Shown piece by piece: positions 6,466 to 12,424 of a stretch of DNA of 12,960 bases. Source of the DNA: Thermococcaceae archaeon (lineage in GTDB: Archaea > Methanobacteriota_B > Thermococci > Thermococcales > Thermococcaceae); assembly GCA_026986455.1 (NCBI GenBank), contig JALSON010000132.1, forward strand, positions 1 through 12,960. The letters run 5' to 3'. Under the pieces are notes generated by a model that saw only the letters and a program-made list of their open reading frames with translations, searched no databases and was not told the DNA's origin. Each line of letters starts with the position of its first letter. Within the stretch, counting starts at the first letter, position 1. The translations under genes were made by a program, and so were the position numbers.

Positions 6466-6559
6466 TTCAATTAATAGTATAATTATTAAGCTTTAAAAAA
6501 GTATCGCTTTCCTGCCAAACCATCCCAAATGTGGACGAGTAGTGCATTTACCTGTCAAA

Positions 6560-6601
6560 GCAAAAAGCTTTAAGCAGGAGAATTATCATTCACATGGTGA
6601 T
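6560..6601 (+). promoter_or_regulatory. purB promoter and ribosome binding site
   Basis: GCAAAAAG followed by CTTTAAG (6560-6574) is a BRE/TATA pair; a start near 6596 would leave a very short leader. GGTGAT (6596-6601) lies three bases from the ATG at 6605 and supports that start. Confidence 0.5.
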
Positions 6602-6604
6602 ATC

Positions 6605-7960
6605 ATGGCCGTTCACCCCATCGATTACCGCTACGGAAGCGAGGAAATGAGGCGCATCTGGGACGAGGAGAATAAGCTCCAAAAGCTCCTCGACGTTGAG
6701 GCGGCTTTAGCCAGGGCACATGCGAGGGTGGGGAATATTCCGGAGGAAAGTGCAAGGGTAATAAGCGAAAAAGCCAGCACCGGATATGTAAAGGTTGAGC
6801 GCGTTAAGGAGATAGAAAATGAGATCCACCACGACATAATGGCCGTCGTTAAAGCGCTAACTGAGGTCTGCGGAGAGCACGGCAAGTACGTTCACCTTGG
6901 GGCGACTTCCAACGATATAATTGACACCGCAAACGCCTTGCTCATAAAGGAGTCCCTCGAAATCATACTCGAAGATTTAAGGGAGCTCCGCTCGCTCCTG
7001 AAAGACCTCGCAAAAGAGCACAAGTACACCGTCTGCATTGGGAGAACCCATGGGCAGCATGCCGTCCCCACAACCTACGGGATGAAGTTCGCCATATGGC
7101 TCGATGAGATTCAAAGGCACATAGACAGGATTGAAGAGGCCAAAAATAGAATCCTCGTCGGCCAGATGAGCGGCGCCGTTGGGACGATGGCATCTTTCGG
7201 TGAAAAAGGCCTTGAAATACAGCGCCTTGTAATGGAGGACCTCGGCCTGAAGCCTGCGAGAATCAGCAACCAGCTCATCCAGAGGGATGTTTATGCGGAG
7301 TTAATGGCAATCCTGGCTTTAATAGCATCAACGCTCGACAAAATTGGCCTTGAAATAAGGAACCTCCAGAGGACGGAGATTCTGGAGATTGGCGAACCCT
7401 TTGGAAAGAAGCAGGTGGGCTCATCAACGATGCCCCACAAGAGGAACCCCATAAGGACGGAGAAGATATGCGGCCTCGCCAGGGTTATCTACTCAAATGT
7501 AATGCCCGCCCTGTTAAACAACCCCCTGTGGCACGAGCGCGATCTGACAAACTCCTCCGTCGAGAGGGTTATCCTCCCCGAGAGCTTTGTCCTCCTCGAT
7601 GAAATGCTCAAAAACATGAAAAAAGTCCTCAGCGGCCTCGACTTCTTCCCGGAGAATATTAAGCGCAACCTCTACATGACCAACAATCTCATCATGGCGG
7701 AACCTCTAATGCTCAGGCTCACGGAGAGGGGCATGGGGAGGCAGAAGGCCCATGAACTGGTCAGACAGCTGGCTATGAAAGCTTTTAAGGAAAAGAGGGA
7801 CCTGATAGAGGTGGCCAGGGAGAATAATGATGTCAGAAAGTTTCTGGATGAGGGGGATCTGGAGAGCCTGAAGCCGGAGAACTACATCGGACTGGCACCC
7901 CAGATAGTTGAAAACGTAATCGCCTGGATAGAGGAGAATGAGCGGAAAGAAGTGTTGTGA
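6605..7960 (+). CDS. purB: adenylosuccinate lyase
   Basis: The enzyme removes fumarate from SAICAR and from adenylosuccinate in purine synthesis and works as a cytoplasmic homotetramer. The 451-residue protein carries the fumarase/aspartase superfamily blocks in order: ENEIHHD (71-77), LGATSND (98-104), IGRTHGQHAVPTT (145-157) and the signature GSSTMPHKRNP (272-282) with the catalytic serine in the mobile loop. Length and spacing are those of PurB rather than argininosuccinate lyase or fumarase. The ATG at 6605 begins MAVHPIDYRYGSEEM, the usual PurB N-terminus, and has GGTGAT upstream; an earlier in-frame GTG at 6542 lies upstream of the promoter. No other purine gene is adjacent in this window. 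Confidence 0.95.
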   Translation: MAVHPIDYRYGSEEMRRIWDEENKLQKLLDVEAALARAHARVGNIPEESARVISEKASTGYVKVERVKEIENEIHHDIMAVVKALTEVCGEHGKYVHLGATSNDIIDTANALLIKESLEIILEDLRELRSLLKDLAKEHKYTVCIGRTHGQHAVPTTYGMKFAIWLDEIQRHIDRIEEAKNRILVGQMSGAVGTMASFGEKGLEIQRLVMEDLGLKPARISNQLIQRDVYAELMAILALIASTLDKIGLEIRNLQRTEILEIGEPFGKKQVGSSTMPHKRNPIRTEKICGLARVIYSNVMPALLNNPLWHERDLTNSSVERVILPESFVLLDEMLKNMKKVLSGLDFFPENIKRNLYMTNNLIMAEPLMLRLTERGMGRQKAHELVRQLAMKAFKEKRDLIEVARENNDVRKFLDEGDLESLKPENYIGLAPQIVENVIAWIEENERKEVL

Positions 7961-7963
7961 GGC

Positions 7964-7979
7964 TCTTATCTTTTATTCT
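7964..7979 (+). terminator. T-rich stretch after purB
   Basis: CTTATCTTTTATTCTA starts a few bases after the purB stop. Archaeal transcription ends at such T-rich stretches without needing a hairpin. The position fits; the assignment is tentative. Confidence 0.35.
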
Positions 7980-8027
7980 ATGTCCCTAAAATTCTTTTTC
8001 ATATCCTGGTCTTGCAGTGCACACTGA

Positions 8028-8048
8028 CTCTCAAAATTTTCGGTGAAT
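8028..8048 (+). repeat. left terminal inverted repeat
   Basis: It reads CTCTCAAAA, then T, then TTTCGGTGAAT. The same sequence with A in the middle position is found as the reverse complement of 9112-9132. Similarity does not extend clearly on either side. Confidence 0.85.
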
Positions 8049-8225
8049 CTTAACTTTTATAAATAGTAATAATTAATACATTGAATTATATGTTAATCCT
8101 TATTTTAAATGAAATTTTATATTTGGTTATGATAACAAATATGATAAATTACTATAAAAAATATTACTTTTTTCCATTTTTTGACTATTTTAAAATGTAA
8201 TATTGAAACAATGTTATAATATTGC
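8049..8225. other. left AT-rich subterminal segment
   Basis: The segment is dominated by A and T with stop codons in every frame, in sharp contrast to the coding sequence of the window. It has several TATA-like boxes (for example TTATAATATT at 8214-8223, followed by GAGGTGA at 8228-8234). The word AAACAATGTTAT (8206-8217) recurs inverted at 9025-9036, which could be chance in such sequence. No gene seen. Confidence 0.6.
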
Positions 8226-8385
8226 GAGAGGTGACCGGCACTTCACATCACATGCAGGTTATCCTAAAATTCATGAAAATCCATAAGTTCGCCATGAGAT
8301 CCGGGCTTCATGAACCAAAAATTGATTACGATTTACAGTGGTGTTAATTCCCGCCATCCCATTCCTTGGAAGCACCGGCTGATGC

Positions 8386-8550
8386 TCACGCAGGAGTCCA
8401 AGCTGAGTTGGACAGGATTAGTAGGGTGAGGAGGTTTCCATCCAGCTCGATGTTCTCAGCTACGCTCCGGCGCACGTGACTTTTGTACTTCACTGTTTGC
8501 CTCTCGTTTGGTGTTCTTTTTTGTGCAGTTAAATTGGATATAAGGTACAT
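8386..8550 (-). pseudogene. short coding-like remnant inside the island
   Basis: An ORF of 54 codons from an ATG at 8550 contains a protein-like stretch, SHVRRSVAENIELDGNLL followed by TLLILSNSAW, then stops. Its ATG lies inside the 13-bp hairpin, with no ribosome site. I do not recognise the family. It may be a fragment of a lost gene or chance. Confidence 0.25.
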
Positions 8551-8562
8551 TATATCCAATTT
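8531..8562. repeat. perfect 13-bp inverted repeat (hairpin)
   Basis: AAATTGGATATAA (8531-8543) and TTATATCCAATTT (8550-8562) are exact reverse complements around the loop GGTACA. It lies near the middle of the island. It could be a cruciform, an RNA hairpin or a regulator site. Confidence 0.9.
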
Positions 8563-8595
8563 TCATGAACACAAATAAACATTAAAAGGGCTGTT

Positions 8596-8781
8596 TCATG
8601 AGTCCGGCAGGCGAGTTTGGGTTCTTGTTTCCTGCAATTCTTTAATATATGCCTCAAGGATTATTTTTGAGCGGGTGAGCAGTCTCCGGTATGTGAGTTT
8701 TAAAGCTTGAATGGGTTTTCCGTCCCTCGAAAGCCGCCCTATCCTAAAAATCTGTTGGGGGTAGTGAACTCTTTGGGGCGT
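8596..8781 (-). pseudogene. 61-codon gene fragment without a start
   Basis: The minus strand is open for 61 codons from just inside the second hairpin to a TGA at 8596-8598. It reads like real protein, including RIGRLSRDGKPIQALKLTYR followed by RLLTRSKIILEAYIKELQE, an amphipathic helical pattern rich in Arg, Lys, Leu and Glu. No ATG, GTG or early TTG is available, and the frame is cut by a TAA within the 9-bp inverted repeat at 8781-8805. I infer a truncated gene end, family unknown. Confidence 0.4.
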
Positions 8782-8805
8782 TTAGTATAATGCCGCTATA
8801 CTAAA
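8781..8805. repeat. perfect 9-bp inverted repeat
   Basis: TTTAGTATA (8781-8789) and TATACTAAA (8797-8805) flank a seven-base loop (ATGCCGC). It lies exactly where the 61-codon fragment loses its 5' end, so it may mark a junction or a transcription terminator. Confidence 0.85.
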
Positions 8806-8984
8806 AAAGACAGTCCAAAACTCGGTGAGAGATAACCGACGTATACCAAAGACGTATGGGGGGCGTATCTTAGCCCTTTCCTATCTTTCTTTCCATAACA
8901 CCTCATACGCCAGTTGTATCCTTTTTGGCTCTGAGTTACATCTGTCAGTCGTAAATTTTTTGGATTTTTTACTAACATTCATTA

Positions 8985-9111
8985 ATTTAGAATATATTTT
9001 CTATAATTGAAATTAAAAACCTCAATAACATTGTTTATAATAGATTTGTAAAAAAACGTATTTTTATTATGATTAATTCTAGACAAAATATATCTCTTAC
9101 TAAACGTAATA
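8985..9111. other. right AT-rich subterminal segment
   Basis: This stretch mirrors the left one in composition: A/T-dominated, with stops in all frames. No gene, RNA gene or strong repeat can be supported apart from the inverted 12-base word shared with the left segment. Confidence 0.55.
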
Positions 9112-9132
9112 ATTCACCGAAATTTTTGAGAG
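9112..9132 (-). repeat. right terminal inverted repeat
   Basis: On the minus strand it reads CTCTCAAAA, then A, then TTTCGGTGAAT, matching the left copy except at the tenth base. The 100 bases beyond it, up to the DUF134 stop, are purine-rich on the plus strand (T/C-rich for DUF134 transcription), a possible terminator zone. Confidence 0.85.
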
Positions 9133-9238
9133 ATAGAAGGGATAAGAGATTAGGACAGCCTAAAATAAAGAAAGAGAAAGAGGCGGGAGAAATTGGGAAA
9201 TACTCTGCGGAAAACGGTTTGTTTGGAAAAATGCTCAA

Positions 9239-9589
9239 TTATGGTTCTTCTTCACCCGATACCTCTGGGACCTCATTTCCCTGGGCCAGGATTATAAGCT
9301 CCCTTCCCTCAACCAGCATCTGAGCAACCTTTTTTCTTGCTGATGTGAGTGCCCTCCAAACAGTCCCCCTTGAGACCCCCATTCTGTTTCCTGCCTCTTC
9401 CTGGGTTAGCCCCTCATGGTCAACCAGTCTGAGAGCCTCAAACTCCTCATATGTCATGAATATTGGCGGTTTTGGCTGTCCGATGGATGGGAGGGCGGGA
9501 TAGAAGTGTCTGACCTGAGGTATAAACCCTATCATGCGCATCTTCCGCCTTCTGCCCCTTCCTCTACCTCTTCCCATTGCCCATGGCAT
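9239..9589 (-). CDS. DUF134 (UPF0251) HTH DNA-binding protein
   Basis: The 116-residue protein opens with a highly basic Gly-Arg tract (MGRGRGRGRRRKMRMIGF), as is characteristic of DUF134 proteins. It continues with PPIFMTYEEFEALRLVDHEGL and a sigma-70 region 4-like helix-turn-helix at about 62-83 (TQEEAGNRMGVSRGTVWRAL), and ends in an acidic tail. The family is predicted to bind DNA; targets are not established. The start is ATG 9589; an in-frame ATG four codons later (9577) is also possible. A minus-strand CTATAAAC (9619-9626) predicts a transcript start about eight bases before 9589. Upstream codons in the same frame lie in the divergent zinc-finger gene and are not used. Confidence 0.88.
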   Translation of the reverse strand: MPWAMGRGRGRGRRRKMRMIGFIPQVRHFYPALPSIGQPKPPIFMTYEEFEALRLVDHEGLTQEEAGNRMGVSRGTVWRALTSARKKVAQMLVEGRELIILAQGNEVPEVSGEEEP

Positions 9590-9618
9590 TTTAATCCCGT
9601 TTGAGGTTGGAGAGAAGG

Positions 9619-9626
9619 GTTTATAG
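9619..9626. promoter_or_regulatory. single TATA box apparently serving DUF134 and the C2H2 gene
   Basis: GTTTATAG on the plus strand is CTATAAAC on the minus strand. Counting about 25 nt each way gives starts near 9597 (DUF134, 8-nt leader) and 9647 (zinc-finger gene, 16-nt leader with GAGGG). Both fit; no second box is evident for either gene. Confidence 0.5.
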
Positions 9627-9662
9627 GGATTTCCCCTGTAGCATCTGCATGAGGGATATCTG

Positions 9663-9809
9663 ATGGAGAGCAAATCCCAAAAATTTGTGTGCCCCTTCTG
9701 TGGATACAGGGCGGGAAGTCTGGAGGAGCTGAAGAGGCACATACTTGAGAGGCACACCCTCAACAGAGAGGATGTTAGGGGGATCACTAGGGGCGGATTT
9801 AGGCGTTGA
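9663..9809 (+). CDS. 48-residue single C2H2 zinc-finger protein
   Basis: From ATG 9663 the ORF encodes one classical zinc finger: Cys10-x2-Cys13-x12-His26-x4-His31, in the context FVCPFCGYRAGSLEELKRHI followed by LERHTL. A basic tail follows (TRGGFRR). GAGGG at 9651-9655 is spaced seven bases from the ATG. Single C2H2 finger proteins are common in archaea and are thought to bind nucleic acid or proteins, with few characterised. It is transcribed divergently from the DUF134 gene, seemingly from the same TATA box, so the two small predicted DNA-binding proteins may be co-regulated. It is short enough to be missed by length cut-offs. Confidence 0.85.
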   Translation: MESKSQKFVCPFCGYRAGSLEELKRHILERHTLNREDVRGITRGGFRR

Positions 9810-9905
9810 GAGTTGATGTTGGGATGCTTGGCTTTAAGCGCTCACGGAAACAACCCCAACTCCGGAGCACCAGAAAAGGTTAATAACCCTCGGAGAAACC
9901 TTTCA

Positions 9906-10394
9906 ATGGTGGGAAAAATGGGGTTTAAAGTCACTGAGAGGAAGATAGGATGGCATAAGGACTTTGACAGCTCGCATTTTTTGGTTCTCCCCTACGAGAG
10001 CAAGTGCCTCCGCATTCACGGGCACACCTACAACGTCGATGTGGAAATATGGGGGGAGCTCAACGAGAACGGCATGATTTTTGACTTCAATCACCTGAGC
10101 AGTCTTGTGAAGCTCCTCGACCACAGGATTCTCGTGAGCGAAGGATGGGTGAAGGAGAGGCGGAAGGACAGGGTTATAATCGAGAGGAATGATAAGCACA
10201 TAGAGCTCCCCGAGAGCGAGGTGGTGCTCCTCAACAAGCCCAATGTCACCGCCGAGTACATAGCGGAGTGGTTTGCAGAAAGGGTGGCTGAGAAAGCAGG
10301 GAGCAATGTAAAGCGCATAAGGGTCAAAGTGTGGGAGGACCCGAGGAGCTACGCGGAGATAACCCTTGAGGGCGCCTCTTCAATCAATACTTAA
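9906..10394 (+). CDS. 6-pyruvoyl-tetrahydropterin synthase / QueD family enzyme
   Basis: The 162-residue protein has the zinc-binding histidines of the family, His24 (DSSHFL), His38 and His40 (IHGHTYNV), and a cysteine at 34 at the usual catalytic position. It also has GMIFDFNHL (56-64), LDHRIL (71-76) and Glu144 (KVWED). These enzymes act on dihydroneopterin triphosphate to make 6-carboxytetrahydropterin for deazapurine nucleosides (archaeosine) or a related pterin. Which product is made here cannot be decided. GTTAATAAC at 9879-9887 after AGAAAAG would start transcription at about 9906-9909, suggesting a leaderless ATG at 9906. An in-frame ATG at 9918 with GGTGGG before it is the alternative. 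Confidence 0.85.
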   Translation: MVGKMGFKVTERKIGWHKDFDSSHFLVLPYESKCLRIHGHTYNVDVEIWGELNENGMIFDFNHLSSLVKLLDHRILVSEGWVKERRKDRVIIERNDKHIELPESEVVLLNKPNVTAEYIAEWFAERVAEKAGSNVKRIRVKVWEDPRSYAEITLEGASSINT

Positions 10395-10416
10395 CGTTTC
10401 TATTTTCGCCGAAACC

Positions 10417-10451
10417 GATAAATAGATGGACGTCGAATTGTGGTTGAGGTG
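10417..10451 (+). promoter_or_regulatory. promoter and ribosome site of the ChrB-domain gene
   Basis: GATAAATAG at 10417-10425 predicts a start near 10446, and GAGGTG at 10446-10451 lies five bases before the ATG at 10457. The gene therefore seems transcribed apart from the QueD-like gene. Confidence 0.45.
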
Positions 10452-10456
10452 TTTTT

Positions 10457-10888
10457 ATGAAGTGGGTGACGCGAGAGCACGTCCACGTTGACAGGGTTGC
10501 CTGTCCGTGGCTTATAAAGCGTTTTATTGACCCGGAGGCGGAGTTCGTTTTCGTGCCCCGCAATACGGACCCCTCGACCATAACAGAGGGTATACCCTTT
10601 GACTTTAAGGGCGTTGAGCTCGGACACCACGACGGGAAATGCTCCTTCGATGCTTTCGTTGAGAAGTATAACATAACTGATCCCGCGGTTTTGAAAATTG
10701 CCGAGATTGTGAGGGAAGCGGATACACATGTGGAGAATCCCCAGCCCCTCGCCGTAGCGCTGGATATACTCGCGCGGGGCTACCGCATGATATGCGAGGA
10801 CGACTACGAAACGCTTGAGAAGGAGTTCTACCTCTACGATGCCATGTATGCCTATTTCAAGAAGCTGGCGGAGGAGGGGAAGCTTTAG
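10457..10888 (+). CDS. stand-alone ChrB C-terminal-domain protein
   Basis: The 143-residue protein starts with the hallmark of the chromate-resistance ChrB domain, HVHVDRVACPWLIKRFIDPEA (about 8-28), and continues with a GVELGHHDGKCSFDAF block (52-67) with clustered His, Asp and Cys residues and a helical C-terminus. In bacteria this domain follows an N-terminal regulatory part in ChrB and senses or handles chromate. Here it is alone, and no chrA transporter is visible nearby, so a role in chromate resistance is not implied. Redox or metal chemistry is a fair guess from the Cys/His content. The stop overlaps the stop of the convergent gene (TTAG at 10885-10888). Confidence 0.8.
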   Translation: MKWVTREHVHVDRVACPWLIKRFIDPEAEFVFVPRNTDPSTITEGIPFDFKGVELGHHDGKCSFDAFVEKYNITDPAVLKIAEIVREADTHVENPQPLAVALDILARGYRMICEDDYETLEKEFYLYDAMYAYFKKLAEEGKL

Positions 10889-11418
10889 CACTCCCTCTCT
10901 CCTTTTCCTTTTTCTGTGTGCTGTTCATGCAGGGCATTCAGGCTTTTTTCGGCTCTCTCCTTCAGCATTGTGAAGTATTCCTCCCCAAATGTTTCCTCGG
11001 CCTCAATGGCGAGTTTGCGGGCCTCCTCCAGATATACAATTCCGAGCCCTCTGAGGGCTATTCTCTCGGCTATCTCGACTATATAGCCCGTGAAGGAATG
11101 CAGCAACTTCATATAATCTTTCTCGAAACCATGTTCCTTGAGCCATCCTTTGAGTGTTAAAAACAGCTTAAATGCCGGAATCTCGGTGCTTTCATCCTCA
11201 AAACGGCGGTAGCGTATGAGGAGGTACTGGAGCACGGAGATCAGGAATCTGCCGACCAGCGCCCTATCCCCCGCAAACTCCGCGAATTCGCTTAAACCTC
11301 TTTTTCCGCTCTCCTTAAATGCTTTCAGGAGTTCGATGTGTGGCGTATTGTATGCGGAAAAGTCCACCCCTTCAAGCTCCTGAATTTCTGGCAGCACATT
11401 AATCAGGAGTTCATTCAT
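10885..11418 (-). CDS. unknown helical protein
   Basis: I do not recognise this 177-residue protein. It is rich in Leu, Glu, Lys, Phe and Tyr and is predicted to be nearly all helical, with no signal peptide, long membrane span or cysteine cluster; the only Cys is the last residue. Segments such as FLISVLQYLLIRYRRFEDE and LHSFTGYIVEIAERIALRGL suggest a compact helical bundle. The ATG at 11418 is preferred because the AATTTAATT box at about 11441-11451 predicts transcription starting almost at that codon, i.e. leaderless. ATG 11427 or a TTG at 11439 are alternatives near a GGTGAGGG. It converges on the ChrB-domain gene and diverges from the PPC gene. Confidence 0.75.
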   Translation of the reverse strand: MNELLINVLPEIQELEGVDFSAYNTPHIELLKAFKESGKRGLSEFAEFAGDRALVGRFLISVLQYLLIRYRRFEDESTEIPAFKLFLTLKGWLKEHGFEKDYMKLLHSFTGYIVEIAERIALRGLGIVYLEEARKLAIEAEETFGEEYFTMLKERAEKSLNALHEQHTEKGKGEREC

Positions 11419-11440
11419 CCGTGGCATTCCCTCACCCAAA

Positions 11441-11451
11441 GAATTAAATTC
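11441..11451. promoter_or_regulatory. near-palindromic AT box shared by the unknown gene and the PPC gene
   Basis: GAATTAAATTC reads GAATTTAATTC on the other strand. About 25 nt each way reaches 11420 (ATG 11418, minus) and 11471 (GAGGTGAT at 11471-11478, ATG 11482, plus). One box could drive both genes. Confidence 0.45.
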
Positions 11452-11481
11452 ACCTGTGCTTATTAGCTTTGAGGTGATAGC

Positions 11482-11904
11482 ATGAAGGTTTCAAAGGGCA
11501 GGTCGTTTCTCTTCAGGATCCCGGAGGATGAGGAGTTCGGGGCGTTCATAAACGGGTTTGCGAAGAGGCACAATGTTCTCATCGGAACAGTTACTGCGAT
11601 CGGAACACTCCGAAATCCCAAGATAGGCTATTTTGATGAGGAATCAGGACGGTATAGGGTCATGGAGCTTTCCGGAACATACGAACTGGTGTCCCTCACC
11701 GGAAATATCAGCATCAAGGACGGAGAACCCCTCGCCCACATACATGTGGCCCTTGGAGATTCTGATGGAAGGCTCTGGGGCGGTCATCTAATTGAGGGCG
11801 AGGTTTTTGTTGCTGAGGTCTTTGTTCAGGAGCTGCTCGGCGAAATTCTTGAGCGGAAGCCTCAAAAGAACGGACTGGCCCTCTGGGATGCGGAGGGTCT
11901 TTGA
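11482..11904 (+). CDS. PPC/DUF296-domain protein
   Basis: The 140-residue protein is a single PPC (plant and prokaryote conserved, DUF296) domain. The signature is AHIHVALGDSDGRLWGGHLIEG (85-106) with three histidines, His86, His88 and His102, placed as in the metal-binding trimeric archaeal and bacterial members. Plant AT-hook proteins use the same fold, but there is no AT-hook here, so DNA binding should not be assumed. The start ATG follows GAGGTGAT with a three-base spacer. The function in archaea is unknown. It is divergent from the unknown helical gene and convergent with ridA (31 bases between stops). Confidence 0.88.
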   Translation: MKVSKGRSFLFRIPEDEEFGAFINGFAKRHNVLIGTVTAIGTLRNPKIGYFDEESGRYRVMELSGTYELVSLTGNISIKDGEPLAHIHVALGDSDGRLWGGHLIEGEVFVAEVFVQELLGEILERKPQKNGLALWDAEGL

Positions 11905-11935
11905 ACAGCATAAAATGGAGAAAGGCAGCGGGAAT

Positions 11936-12310
11936 TCAAAGGCGGGCTATGGCTTCCACTTCAATTCTTACATCTTTTGGAAGCCTTGAGACCTCAACAG
12001 CGGCCCTCGCCGGTTTGGAGCTGCCAAAATACTCCGCATAAACCTCGTTCATGGCACTGAAGTCGTTCATATCTTTCAGATATACGGTGACCTTTACAAC
12101 ATTATCCAGACCAGCGCCTGCAGCCTCAAGAATTGCCCTGATGTTCTCCAGCACCTGCCTCGTCTGGGCTTTTATGCCGCCCTCAACCAGATTCCCGTCT
12201 CTGTCCACCGGAATCTGCCCCGAGATAAACAGAAACTCTCCAGCCTTTATCGCCTGGCTGTAGGGGCCTATCGGCCTCGGTGCTTTATCCGTAAAAACTG
12301 CTTCTTTCAT
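11936..12310 (-). CDS. ridA: RidA family enamine/imine deaminase
   Basis: The 124-residue protein is a standard YjgF/YER057c/UK114 member. It shows [26 protein letters not shown] (9-34), the tract [32 protein letters not shown] (50-81), the substrate-binding Arg102 in PARAAVEV and the late RIEVEAIA with Glu119. RidA hydrolyses reactive enamines such as 2-aminoacrylate to keto acids and ammonia, protecting PLP enzymes. The ATG at 12310 is chosen for GGTGAAG at 12314-12320; a minus-strand AGATTATTG near 12346 predicts a start at about 12321. Earlier in-frame Met and Val codons add atypical sequence. Confidence 0.94.
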   Translation of the reverse strand: MKEAVFTDKAPRPIGPYSQAIKAGEFLFISGQIPVDRDGNLVEGGIKAQTRQVLENIRAILEAAGAGLDNVVKVTVYLKDMNDFSAMNEVYAEYFGSSKPARAAVEVSRLPKDVRIEVEAIARL

Positions 12311-12395
12311 ATGCTTCACCATCATGCAGTTGACCTCAACCTTCAATAATCTTTCCCGGGAGTTTAATCCAGTGGTATTTTACCGTTTCGATAGA

Positions 12396-12403
12396 TTTAT
12401 AAA
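12396..12403 (+). promoter_or_regulatory. TATA box of the MFS gene (leaderless transcript predicted)
   Basis: TTTATAAA is a strong archaeal TATA centred 25 bases before the ATG at 12425. No ribosome site lies between, so transcription and translation probably start at the same base. Confidence 0.6.
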
Positions 12404-12424
12404 CGAAGCGTCCAACGTTGAAAC

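Larger units (their letters stand above)
5146..6510 (-). mobile_element. tnpB-only IS200/IS605-type insertion between alba and purB
   Basis: The element consists of tnpB plus a palindrome-rich right end. The left end is less clear: AT-rich sequence with TTAATA (6471-6476) and TATTAA (6484-6489) as a small inverted repeat precedes tnpB, and purB promoter sequence begins around 6560. This family transposes as single strands and makes no target duplication, so the boundaries cannot be set from repeats. The limits given are approximate. Confidence 0.65.
8028..9132. mobile_element. putative 1.1-kb element bounded by inverted repeats, no intact transposase
   Basis: Outward-facing copies of a 21-base sequence (20 of 21 identical) mark both ends. 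Inside the left copy lies about 180 bases of very AT-rich sequence (to about 8225); inside the right copy lies about 120 bases of similar sequence (from about 8985). The core between them is much richer in G and C. The core holds two perfect hairpins (8531-8562, 8781-8805) and broken coding-like stretches on both strands, for example a 31-codon plus-strand ORF at 8252-8347 and minus-strand remnants at 8386-8550 and 8596-8781. No full gene, tRNA or CRISPR array is visible. No target-site duplication is evident outside the repeats. It could be a non-autonomous transposable element, a decayed IS or virus/plasmid remnant, or a structured noncoding locus. I do not recognise the repeat. Confidence 0.45.

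Noticed and set aside
6494..6506. AAAAGTAT near GCGA at both ends of the tnpB element, in inverted orientation, as a possible terminal repeat
   Set aside because: Only eight bases, both copies lie in promoter-like AT-rich sequence, and this transposon family lacks terminal inverted repeats.
8386..8410. GTCCAA/TTGGAC inverted repeat at about 8396-8413 as a tRNA-like stem
   Set aside because: Six bases only; no T-loop, anticodon arm or acceptor stem could be built around it.
8825..9010. Plus-strand ORF of 61 codons with a hydrophobic C-terminus, overlapped by a 60-codon minus-strand ORF at 8796-8978
   Set aside because: No ribosome site for the plus ORF, ends in AT-rich DNA, composition not convincing; the two ORFs oppose each other and neither is clearly coding.
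8206..9036. 12-base word AAACAATGTTAT repeated in inverted orientation in the two AT-rich arms
   Set aside because: Expected occasionally by chance in DNA this AT-rich; kept only as a weak side note.
9035..9238. Minus-strand ORF of 67 codons directly after the DUF134 stop
   Set aside because: TTG start without ribosome site; composition follows the T/C-rich strand and it runs through the right terminal repeat.
9069..9323. Plus-strand ORF of 84 codons running into the DUF134 gene
   Set aside because: Its second half is antisense to DUF134, the first half is purine-rich noncoding-type sequence, and it crosses the terminal repeat.
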